A DNA stretch of 9,891 nucleotides from RGIG9079 sp964567845 (GTDB taxonomy: Bacteria > Bacteroidota > Bacteroidia > Bacteroidales > Marinifilaceae): contig CAZMOG010000072.1 of assembly GCA_964567845.1 (NCBI GenBank), positions 1 to 9,891 on the forward strand, written 5' to 3'. The stretch's first letter is position 1, and every line of letters begins with the position of its first letter. Below, one piece after another: positions 1 through 5,872 of the stretch. The position numbers and the translations under genes were made by a program. The notes below the pieces were generated by a model. That model worked only from the letters and a program-made list of their open reading frames with translations, searched no databases and was not told the origin of the DNA.

Positions 1-1172
1 ATCATAAGTGTTGCACCCTTACCAATCTTATCGTACAATGAACCGAATACAGGGCTCAATAGAATTGTTCCGAATGGAAGAAGTCCGGGAATAACACCCG
101 CAAGGTCTGGATTTACACCATATTTAATAATCATAAGGTTTGTAGCGAACTTCAAGAATGGGAATACTCCTGAGTAGAACATCAAGCATAAAAGAGTAAT
201 CAACCAGAATCCCTTGTTGCTGAAAATCAACTTAAGATCGCTCAACTTGAATTGATCGTCGCCCTCTGAAACTTGCTCCTCTGAAACCTCGCCCGCAGCC
301 TCTTTTGCAGCCTTTTCAATCTCTTTCTCCTTCTCAATACACTTGTCAACCTTAACATCCATTACACGATAAACCATGAATGACAAGAAACCAATGCAAA
401 GAGCAGAAGCTCCAATAAATACAGGAGTACTTACAAGACCTGAACTCTTGGCAATTGGAAGTGCGAAGAACAATGCACATGCGGTTCCGATACGGGCAAG
501 AGCAACCTGTAGTCCCATTGCCAATGCCATCTCTTTTCCTGCGAACCACTTAGCAATAATCTTTGTAACTGTAATACCGGTAATCTCGCATCCTACTCCG
601 TATATCGCAAATCCAAGACATGCAATGGCTACCTGTGTCGGCAAACCGAAAATTTCACCGGTGAAAGAGCTCTCAACCGCGTACCATTTAATGGCAGCTC
701 CACCAAACATAAGGATAGTACTTAACAATCCGGTGAAACGAACTCCCATTTTGTCAAGGATGATACCTCCAAAGAACAACATTAGTAGGAATACGTTAAT
801 GTATCCGTATGCCCCCGAGAAGATTCCATACTCAGAGCTTGTCCAACCCAATCCCTTTACAATAGATGTAATCTTTTTTGGTGCTGTTGTAGGATTTCCG
901 TCGGCATCAACGGTGTTGATTGTGTAGGTTTGATCCTCGGCAATTGTAGCTGCATTGAAATCATCGGCAACTACAACCTTTGAAAGTGAGTCGATAGATA
1001 GATATGTTCCATCCTCGAAATAGATTAATTGTCCCTTTGTTGTAAGTGGAGCCTCGAGTGGGCCCATTACGTCGGTGAAGAAGTATGCCATCATCATTGT
1101 TAATGATACAATGAGCAGGGCACTCCATCGAGCAGCTGCACTGTCTCTAAGACTTTTGAATTTTTCTGTCAT
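1..1172 (-). CDS. MFS transporter, MFSD1-like (3' end outside window)
   Basis: This is an inner-membrane secondary transporter of the major facilitator superfamily; the substrate cannot be read from the sequence. Reading the minus strand from the ATG at 1172 gives 390 codons with no stop, so the C-terminal part is missing. The classic loop motif after TM2 is visible as GGIILDKMGVR (residues about 135-145), and its second-half counterpart GSLYDKIGKG is at about 377-386. The stretch KWFAGKEMALAMGLQVALAR (208-227) resembles, from memory, the WF-GKE-GLQ-AR-G signature of the MFSD1 group, whose animal member exports dipeptides from lysosomes; that substrate should not be assumed here. Two things are odd: a polar segment of about 70 residues (40-110) between TM1 and TM2, and a charged, Glu/Lys-rich central loop (272-312). 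The gene has its own promoter candidate and follows a terminator, so it is probably a separate transcription unit. Confidence 0.88.
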   Translation of the reverse strand, partial: MTEKFKSLRDSAAARWSALLIVSLTMMMAYFFTDVMGPLEAPLTTKGQLIYFEDGTYLSIDSLSKVVVADDFNAATIAEDQTYTINTVDADGNPTTAPKKITSIVKGLGWTSSEYGIFSGAYGYINVFLLMLFFGGIILDKMGVRFTGLLSTILMFGGAAIKWYAVESSFTGEIFGLPTQVAIACLGFAIYGVGCEITGITVTKIIAKWFAGKEMALAMGLQVALARIGTACALFFALPIAKSSGLVSTPVFIGASALCIGFLSFMVYRVMDVKVDKCIEKEKEIEKAAKEAAGEVSEEQVSEGDDQFKLSDLKLIFSNKGFWLITLLCLMFYSGVFPFLKFATNLMIIKYGVNPDLAGVIPGLLPFGTILLSPVFGSLYDKIGKGATLM

Positions 1173-1229
1173 TTGTGTATTTGTTTTAGTTATTTATTTG
1201 CAAACGTTGTCGCCTATTAATACAAGCGT

Positions 1230-1261
1230 CAAATTTAGTGAAAATATGTGAAATACACAAT
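1230..1261 (-). promoter_or_regulatory. Bacteroidetes-type promoter candidate for the MFS gene
   Basis: Read on the minus strand, a perfect TAnnTTTG box (TAAATTTG, 1237-1230) is preceded at 20 bases by ATTG (1261-1258), which matches three of the four bases of the usual -33 TTTG. This layout fits the primary sigma factor of Bacteroidetes. Transcription would start near 1223, giving a leader of about 50 bases before the ATG at 1172. The upstream box lies in the T-tract of the tpiA terminator. No start-site data are available, so this is a pattern match only. Confidence 0.5.
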
Positions 1262-1290
1262 ACAAAAATACCCCCAGAGGTCTGGGGGTA
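1261..1290 (-). terminator. Rho-independent terminator downstream of tpiA
   Basis: The arms cccccaga (1271-1278) and tctggggg (1281-1288) are perfect inverted repeats, and flanking TA/TA can add two more pairs. On the minus strand the stem is followed by ATTTTTGTATTG, a U-rich tail, whereas the plus-strand side is followed by A-rich sequence. It therefore ends minus-strand transcription about 35 bases past the tpiA stop codon. It marks tpiA as the last gene of its operon in this genome. Confidence 0.85.
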
Positions 1291-1323
1291 AAACTATCAG
1301 TCAGCCTTTTGTAAGGCGTTATA

Positions 1324-2085
1324 TTAGTGGTTGTTACGAGCGGTAATGATTGTCATGAAATCATCAGCTTTCAATGAAGCTCCACCAATCAAACCTCCGT
1401 CAACGTTAGGCATAGAGAACAACTCATCTGCATTTTTAGCGTTACAGCTACCACCGTAAAGGATTGTTGTATCGTCGGCAACCTGCTCGCCATACTTCTC
1501 AGCAACTACGCTACGGATGAATTTGTGCATCTCCTCAGCCTGCTCTGATGTAGCTGTCTTACCCGTACCGATAGCCCAAACCGGCTCGTATGCCAATACA
1601 ATGTGTCCGAACTGCTCAGCTGAAAGGTTGAACAATCCCTCAACAATATCTTTCTTAACAACGTCGAAGTGCTTTCCTGAATCGCGCTCCTCCAATACCT
1701 CTCCGATACAGAAGATAACATCCAACTCATTCTCAAGAGCCAAAGCAACCTTCTTAACAAGAATCTCGTTGGTCTCGCCATAGTATGCACGACGCTCAGA
1801 GTGTCCCAAAATTACATATTTACAACCGGTTGATTTAACCATTGCGGCCGATACCTCTCCGGTGTATGCTCCCTTAGCCTCTGCAGCGCAGTTCTCAGCA
1901 GCAACCTCAATGTCGGTAGCCAATCTGTTAACATCTGCAAGGTGAATGAATGGAGTTCCAACAATTACCTTAACACCGGCCGGAGCAGCTGCCTTTACCT
2001 TCTCATTAACCTCTGTAGCCAACTCAATTCCCTCGGCCAAGGTTGTGTTCATTTTCCAGTTTCCTGCAACAATTTTCTTTCTCAT
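1324..2085 (-). CDS. tpiA: Triosephosphate isomerase
   Basis: This cytoplasmic glycolytic enzyme interconverts dihydroxyacetone phosphate and glyceraldehyde 3-phosphate. The 253-residue protein has the normal length and all hallmark residues: NWKMN with the substrate-binding Lys11, ILGHSERR with the electrophile His95, and AYEPVWAIGTG with catalytic Glu167 followed by the flexible phosphate-gripping loop. The C-terminal GGS (211-213) and GLIGGASL (231-238) phosphate-binding segments are also present. The start is the ATG at 2085, because MRKKIVAGNWK is where the family begins; an in-frame ATG 78 bases upstream lies inside the preceding gene and would add an unrelated peptide. The gene follows the DoxX-like gene by 28 A/T-rich bases with no obvious promoter, so it is probably co-transcribed, and it ends at a strong terminator. 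Confidence 0.98.
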   Translation of the reverse strand: MRKKIVAGNWKMNTTLAEGIELATEVNEKVKAAAPAGVKVIVGTPFIHLADVNRLATDIEVAAENCAAEAKGAYTGEVSAAMVKSTGCKYVILGHSERRAYYGETNEILVKKVALALENELDVIFCIGEVLEERDSGKHFDVVKKDIVEGLFNLSAEQFGHIVLAYEPVWAIGTGKTATSEQAEEMHKFIRSVVAEKYGEQVADDTTILYGGSCNAKNADELFSMPNVDGGLIGGASLKADDFMTIITARNNH

Positions 2086-2113
2086 GTTGTATTTAAAATT
2101 AAAGTTAATAAAT

Positions 2114-3112
2114 CTATGTTCTTTTTGCCACTGCCGTACCGAGTAAAAGTACGAGCAAGGCAACTGTTACTATCAATTTGTAGTTTTGTGCTTTACTCTG
2201 TTGTATGGCGCACTCAATAACTCCTTTTTCTTTTAGTTTTTCAAGCGAGGGCATACTATTGTAGCTCCACTTACCGATTATCACACCATCGGTAATTGCA
2301 ACCAATCCTGCTTTTGGACGCATCAAATTTTTTAGCCCCATCTCATCTGCAAGGTTGAATTCGTATGGCATATTGCCACTGCGCATATACTCAATCTGGC
2401 TCTGCAGGTTGCTCGAAGTGTATGCATAAAACTCCAAGCCTTGCTCGTTGCAATACATAAAGAGTTCATTGAACTCGTTTTGTATCTCAGGTGTCACTCT
2501 CTCCAAATTGGGTATGACCTGAATAAGGGCAGTGCCGGTCATCTCCTTATGGAGAATGGGCTCTATTTTTGCCCCCTCGGCATATTTGGCCATTCCAATA
2601 AGAGGTTGGTTTTCATAGCAATCCATTCCCACTTTGCAACCTAAGATAACGAGGAGTATAAACACCAAATCGCGTTTTTTTGACTCCTTTGTCGCTTTTA
2701 AACGGTCGCGAATCAAAAACAAATAGGTGGCAGGAACCATAAGAACGATATTCTTAAAGAATGTCTGCCAGTTTGTCAATGTTATTGCTGAACCAAAACA
2801 GCCGCAATCTTCAACCTTGTCTGTAACCGCAATAGCAAATGTCAAGCCTGTAAAGAGGAACATAATTGCGAATGCAAGAGTTGCTCCACGTTTGGCTTTG
2901 TAATTCAGCCATAGTGATAATCCTGTGGTAAGTTCCAGCATAATAACCACTGCGGTGGCATAAATTGCAAGATTGCTCAATGAACCCAATCCAAATGCAT
3001 GAAGGTATTCCGAGATACTATAGGCAAATCCTTGGGGATCTACACATTTAGTGAAGCCCGAAAAGAGGAATGTTGCCCCTAAAACGAATCTTGAAATCCC
3101 TGTCAAAAACAT
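2114..3112 (-). CDS. DoxX/MauE-like membrane protein with thioredoxin-like C-terminal region
   Basis: This 332-residue inner-membrane protein has an N-terminal four-helix region of the DoxX/MauE type (hydrophobic segments about 5-20, 47-69, 76-96 and 118-134), with the typical DCGCFG motif at 102-107 next to the membrane. A fifth hydrophobic stretch (about 148-160) leads into a soluble region, about 190-300, ending in a last membrane segment (311-327). That soluble region has a spacing I recognise from Bacteroidales relatives with a thioredoxin-like fold (GLEFYAYTSS near 225-234, RPKAGLVAITDGVIIGKWS near 265-283), but no CxxC pair is visible in it. MauE-like proteins are linked to disulfide or redox chemistry in the envelope; the role here is unproven. 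Its ATG directly follows the stop codon of the DUF1599 gene, which implies coupled translation, and tpiA comes 28 bases after it. This gene trio is common in Bacteroidales. Confidence 0.85.
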   Translation of the reverse strand: MFLTGISRFVLGATFLFSGFTKCVDPQGFAYSISEYLHAFGLGSLSNLAIYATAVVIMLELTTGLSLWLNYKAKRGATLAFAIMFLFTGLTFAIAVTDKVEDCGCFGSAITLTNWQTFFKNIVLMVPATYLFLIRDRLKATKESKKRDLVFILLVILGCKVGMDCYENQPLIGMAKYAEGAKIEPILHKEMTGTALIQVIPNLERVTPEIQNEFNELFMYCNEQGLEFYAYTSSNLQSQIEYMRSGNMPYEFNLADEMGLKNLMRPKAGLVAITDGVIIGKWSYNSMPSLEKLKEKGVIECAIQQSKAQNYKLIVTVALLVLLLGTAVAKRT

Positions 3113-3661
3113 CTATCCCTCAATAACTAATCTGATTAATGCAAAAACGGCGTAGTTTATCATGTCAAAGTAGTTGGCATCGATTCCCTCGGAAATAAGG
3201 GTTGCTCCGTTATGATCCTCAATCTCTTTAGTTCTGTTGATCTTCATAAGAATCAAATCGGTGTATGAACTTACACGCATACTGCGCCAAGCCTCATCGT
3301 AGTCATGATTCTTATCGAGCATCAACTTCTTTGCAAGGTTGAAATAGTGCAGATAGCGCTCCTTAACCAGAGCACGATTATCATCGGCATTTTCGGTATT
3401 GGCAACACCTAACTCCAATTGAATCAATCCCATAATGGCATAGTTGATGATTCCGATAAACTCAGGCACAACCCCCTCGTTAACTTTGGAAATGCCCTTG
3501 CACTCTATGCTTCTTATGCGATTTGCCTTGATGAAAATCTGGTCGGTAATCGATGTTGGGCGCATAATACGCCATGCAGTGCCGTAATCCTCCATCTTCT
3601 TTAAGAAAATTTCGCTGCACAATGTAATTACCTGATCGAATTGTTGAGCTGTATCTGCCAT
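3113..3661 (-). CDS. DUF1599 protein with two tandem domain copies
   Basis: This 182-residue soluble protein has no signal peptide or membrane segment. It consists of two similar halves, about residues 15-85 and 108-180. Each carries DY-x2-AWR-x-MR-x2-S-x-TD (DYGTAWRIMRPTSITD at 25-40 and DYDEAWRSMRVSSYTD at 120-135), then K-x-NR-x3-IE, and closes with a helix containing INYA and an aliphatic LI-x-L. This is the DUF1599 family, which I recall being described as a nucleotide-modification-associated domain; the biochemical activity is not established, and I do not claim one. The gene opens the minus-strand cluster DUF1599 - DoxX-like - tpiA, and its TAG stop touches the ATG of the next gene. 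The ATG at 3661 leaves a 76-base divergent spacer to folP. Confidence 0.85.
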   Translation of the reverse strand: MADTAQQFDQVITLCSEIFLKKMEDYGTAWRIMRPTSITDQIFIKANRIRSIECKGISKVNEGVVPEFIGIINYAIMGLIQLELGVANTENADDNRALVKERYLHYFNLAKKLMLDKNHDYDEAWRSMRVSSYTDLILMKINRTKEIEDHNGATLISEGIDANYFDMINYAVFALIRLVIEG

Positions 3662-3677
3662 ATTTTTTTTACTTTTG
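3643..3677 (+). promoter_or_regulatory. Promoter candidate for folP
   Basis: A perfect TAnnTTTG box, TACTTTTG, lies at 3670-3677. The nearest upstream TTG-type element is GTTG at 3643-3646, giving a spacer of 23 bases, which is longer than the usual 19-21. The start site would be near 3684 and the leader about 54 bases. The upstream element falls inside the first codons of the divergent DUF1599 gene. The -7 box is convincing and the -33 box weak. Confidence 0.4.
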
Positions 3678-3683
3678 CTAAAT

Positions 3684-3713
3684 CAAATACATTAAAGCGT
3701 TTCAAACTGCAAA
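3684..3713 (-). promoter_or_regulatory. Weak promoter candidate for the DUF1599-DoxX-tpiA cluster
   Basis: On the minus strand TTTG (3713-3710) is followed after 18 bases by TGTATTTG (3691-3684), which differs from TAnnTTTG at one position. A better -7 match, TATTTTTG (3717-3710), has no partner TTTG at the right distance. The true promoter of this cluster must lie in or near this 76-base spacer, because the neighbouring gene is divergent, but the sequence does not single it out. Confidence 0.3.
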
Positions 3714-3737
3714 AATACAAAAAATGGTTTAAAAACT

Positions 3738-4577
3738 ATGGAGAATTGTATTGAAATAGACGGCAAAAAGATAGATTTTTCAAATAAAGCTGTAATGGGA
3801 ATATTAAATGTAACCCCTGATTCCTTTTTCGATGGCGGATGTTACAATTCCGAGGTTGCCTTGCGCAATAGAATTGACCGAATTTTGGGCGAGGGCGCAA
3901 TGATTATAGATGTTGGCGCCTACTCAACCCGTCCCGGAGCGCCTGCTGTCAGTGCCGACGAAGAGCTGAAACGTTTGGATGTTGCAATGGAGTTGATTCG
4001 CCGATACCACCCTAATGCCATTGTCTCTATCGATACATTCCGTTCATCTGTAGCTTCGGCCATAAATCGATGCTTTGGTCCTGTTATAGTGAACGATATT
4101 TCGGGGGGTACAATGGATTCCGAAATGTTTAACTTTGTTGTGGAGAGTGGTTTGCCTTATATCATGATGCATATCCAGGGAACCCCTGAAACAATGCAGA
4201 ATAATCCACGGTACGATAATGTAACAGCTCAGGTTAAGGAGTTTTTTCAAGAGAGAGTCTCTTTGCTTAATGAGCGAGGCTTCTCGAATTTGATTCTTGA
4301 TCCGGGTTTTGGTTTTGGTAAGACAATCGAGCACAATTATAAACTTCTGAACGAAATGGATTCTTTATTGGATTTAGGTTTTCCAATTTTAGCAGGAGTG
4401 TCAAGAAAATCAATGATTTATAAGCTGCTTGGAGTAACTCCCAATGAGGCATTGAATGGAACTACGGCAGTTAATACCATTGCTTTGCTTCGCGGTGCAT
4501 CAATTTTGAGAGTGCATGATGTGAAGGAGGCGGTTGAAGCGGTAAGGTTGGTTAAACAGTTAGGAGTGAATAGTTAG
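3738..4577 (+). CDS. folP: Dihydropteroate synthase
   Basis: This cytoplasmic enzyme of folate synthesis joins p-aminobenzoate to 6-hydroxymethyl-7,8-dihydropterin pyrophosphate, and it is the target of sulfonamides. The 279-residue protein has normal family length. It shows the N-terminal MGILNVTPDSFFDGG loop (20-34), IIDVGAYSTRPGA (56-68), SIDTF (97-101), VNDISGG (118-124), DPGFGFGKT (188-196), GVSRKS (220-225) and the C-terminal RVHDV (258-262), so pterin- and substrate-binding loops are complete and the enzyme should be active. The ATG at 3738 follows an A-rich leader (aaaaact), as is usual in Bacteroidetes. It is the first gene of a short plus-strand unit. In many Bacteroidales, from memory, folP is followed by the diadenylate cyclase gene; here a nitroreductase gene follows instead. 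Its last codons run into a heptamer-like repeat. Confidence 0.97.
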   Translation: MENCIEIDGKKIDFSNKAVMGILNVTPDSFFDGGCYNSEVALRNRIDRILGEGAMIIDVGAYSTRPGAPAVSADEELKRLDVAMELIRRYHPNAIVSIDTFRSSVASAINRCFGPVIVNDISGGTMDSEMFNFVVESGLPYIMMHIQGTPETMQNNPRYDNVTAQVKEFFQERVSLLNERGFSNLILDPGFGFGKTIEHNYKLLNEMDSLLDLGFPILAGVSRKSMIYKLLGVTPNEALNGTTAVNTIALLRGASILRVHDVKEAVEAVRLVKQLGVNS

Positions 4578-4586
4578 GTGTGAACC
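4559..4586 (+). repeat. Heptamer-type repeat across the folP stop codon
   Basis: Four consecutive 7-base units, gttagga / gtgaata / gttaggt / gtgaacc, form two near-identical 14-base copies (11 of 14 bases match). The folP stop codon TAG lies inside the third unit, so the last residues of the protein are encoded by repeat sequence. The stretch is too short to prove a named repeat family. Confidence 0.5.
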
Positions 4587-4630
4587 GTTGTCTTGTCCTG
4601 AAGATAGGTTTACATATTGGCGAGTGTAGT

Positions 4631-4658
4631 GAGTAATGAATTATAAATTATAAATATA
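4631..4658 (+). repeat. A/T-rich heptamer-like repeat before the nitroreductase gene
   Basis: The units gagtaat / gaattat / aaattat / aaatata form a degenerate 7-base series ending 11 bases before the nitroreductase ATG. No TAnnTTTG promoter box with a proper partner was found in the 92-base gap between folP and this gene, so the gene may depend on read-through from folP or on a divergent promoter type. The A/T richness may help keep the ribosome site open. Confidence 0.4.
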
Positions 4659-4669
4659 CGAATAAAATT

Positions 4670-5278
4670 ATGAGACAGGTATTTACAAGTTTAGTGGCTG
4701 TGGCAATGGTTGTTGTTGCAGTTGCATGTAATGGAAACGGTGTGACAAAGAGTGTAAAGGTGAACGAGGCTTATGATAACATCATGACTCGAACTAGTAT
4801 TCGCAGTTACACCTCGCAGACAATTTCCAAGGATACAATTACTCTATTGTTGAAAGCAGGAATGGCCTCACCCACAGCGGTAAACAGACAGCCATGGAAG
4901 TTTGTGGCAATAACCGACAGGGCAATGCTCGATTCAATAGCCAAGGCATTTCCGTATGCGAGATTTGCAAGTCAATCTCCCCTTATAATTGTTCCTTGTG
5001 GCGATAATATGAATATGCTACCCGGGGATATGGCACAACTTTGGATTCAGGATTTGTCGGCTGCTACCGAGAATATTCTCTTGGCTGCAAACTCGTTAGG
5101 TTTAGGCGCAGTTTGGTGTATGTGCTATCCTAATTATCAGTTGATTAACTCGCTGCGCGATATAGCTCAACTCCCGTCATCGTTGACACCGTTATGCTTG
5201 GTTGTTATTGGTCACCCGGCTCAGAATCCGGAACCCAAAAACAAATGGAAAGAGGAGAATGTTCTTTGGCGTGAGTAA
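4670..5278 (+). CDS. Exported nitroreductase-family protein, probable lipoprotein
   Basis: This 202-residue protein belongs to the FMN-dependent nitroreductase superfamily, which uses NAD(P)H to reduce nitro groups, quinones or flavins; the natural substrate is unknown. Family marks are the phosphate-binding RTSIRSYTSQ (41-50), SPTAVNRQPWKF (67-78), the central helix QDLSAATENILLAANSLGLG (127-146), and VVIGHP (178-183) with a C-terminal Lys/Trp tail. Ahead of this sits a signal-like N-terminus: Arg2, a hydrophobic run at 8-19, and VAVAC with Cys20 as a possible lipidation site. The residue at -3 is Ala rather than Leu, so the lipobox is imperfect. There is no twin-arginine motif. The gene follows folP by 92 bases and ends in a terminator shared with the convergent operon. 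The family call is firm; lipid anchoring and location are predictions. Confidence 0.88.
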   Translation: MRQVFTSLVAVAMVVVAVACNGNGVTKSVKVNEAYDNIMTRTSIRSYTSQTISKDTITLLLKAGMASPTAVNRQPWKFVAITDRAMLDSIAKAFPYARFASQSPLIIVPCGDNMNMLPGDMAQLWIQDLSAATENILLAANSLGLGAVWCMCYPNYQLINSLRDIAQLPSSLTPLCLVVIGHPAQNPEPKNKWKEENVLWRE

Positions 5279-5283
5279 TGGTG

Positions 5284-5324
5284 AATCAGGGCGATTTTGA
5301 AATTAACATCAAATCGCCCTGATT
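5284..5324. terminator. Shared hairpin terminator between convergent genes
   Basis: The arms aatcagggcgattt (5284-5297) and aaatcgccctgatt (5311-5324) are perfect 14-base inverted repeats around a 13-base loop. The hairpin begins 6 bases after the nitroreductase stop codon and ends 2 bases before the stop codon of the convergent methyltransferase gene, so it can serve both. On the plus strand it is followed by tattatctt, and on the minus strand by a poor T-tract, so termination is probably better in the plus direction. Confidence 0.75.
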
Positions 5325-5326
5325 TA

Positions 5327-5872
5327 TTATCTTAGTGTTGGGAGGAGAGGTTTGATGGTTTGCCATAGAACCATTCCCACAGTGACCGATACGTTGAATG
5401 AGTGTTTGGTGCCGAACTGGGGAATTTCAAGTGTTGAGTGGCAAAGGTCGATAACCTCTTGCTGAACACCTTTAACCTCGTTTCCAAATATCAGTGCATA
5501 TTTTTTGCCCTGCCCAGGCTCAAAATTTTCAAGCGATATGCTCTTCTCTGTCTGTTCGACAGATAGAAGGGTGTAGCCCTCGTTTCGTAGTTGCTCACAC
5601 AGAGCAATGCTATCTTTTACATACTCCCACTCAACTGCGTCCTCGGCTCCGAGGGCGGTTTTGTGAACCTCGCGGTTTTCAGGTGTGGGGCAAATGCCGC
5701 AAAGCCAGATTTTTTCGATACGAAAGGCATCGGCAGTTCTGAATACCGAACCAACATTGTTCTGGCTGCGAACATTGTCCAGTACTATTACTATGGGAAC
5801 CTTGGCAGATTGTTTAAACTCTTCGGTAGATATTCTGTTTAACTCTTCGCTCTCTAATTTTCTGTGTTCCAT
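5327..5872 (-). CDS. TrmH/SpoU-family RNA 2'-O-methyltransferase
   Basis: This 181-residue protein is a SPOUT-class methyltransferase that would use S-adenosylmethionine to methylate a ribose 2'-OH in tRNA or rRNA. The three SpoU motifs are present: LDNVRSQNNVGSVFRTADAF (31-50, with the conserved N and R), YALIFGNEVKGV (125-136), and LEIPQFGTKHSFNVSVTVGM (148-167), whose residues form the cofactor-binding knot. Length fits a compact single-domain member like TrmL or TrmH rather than the longer RlmB, which has an extra N-terminal RNA-binding domain; the exact target cannot be decided. The ATG at 5872 was chosen over an in-frame ATG 36 bases upstream because its first base is also the last base of the miaB stop codon (TAATG). 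That points to translational coupling as the last gene of the operon. Confidence 0.92.
   Translation of the reverse strand: MEHRKLESEELNRISTEEFKQSAKVPIVIVLDNVRSQNNVGSVFRTADAFRIEKIWLCGICPTPENREVHKTALGAEDAVEWEYVKDSIALCEQLRNEGYTLLSVEQTEKSISLENFEPGQGKKYALIFGNEVKGVQQEVIDLCHSTLEIPQFGTKHSFNVSVTVGMVLWQTIKPLLPTLR

Noticed and set aside
376..927. Open frame of 183 codons on the plus strand
   Set aside because: It is antisense to the transporter gene, whose minus-strand frame shows clear MFS motifs; the plus-strand translation has no recognisable domain.
2086..2163. Upstream ATG for tpiA adding 26 residues
   Set aside because: The extension overlaps the end of the DoxX-like gene, and the added peptide is unlike the start of any triosephosphate isomerase; MRKKIVAGNWK is the expected N-terminus.
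4578..4669. Promoter before the nitroreductase gene (TACATATTG near 4611)
   Set aside because: The spacing inside the box is off by one base and no TTTG lies at the proper distance upstream, so it does not fit the TAnnTTTG pattern well enough to annotate.
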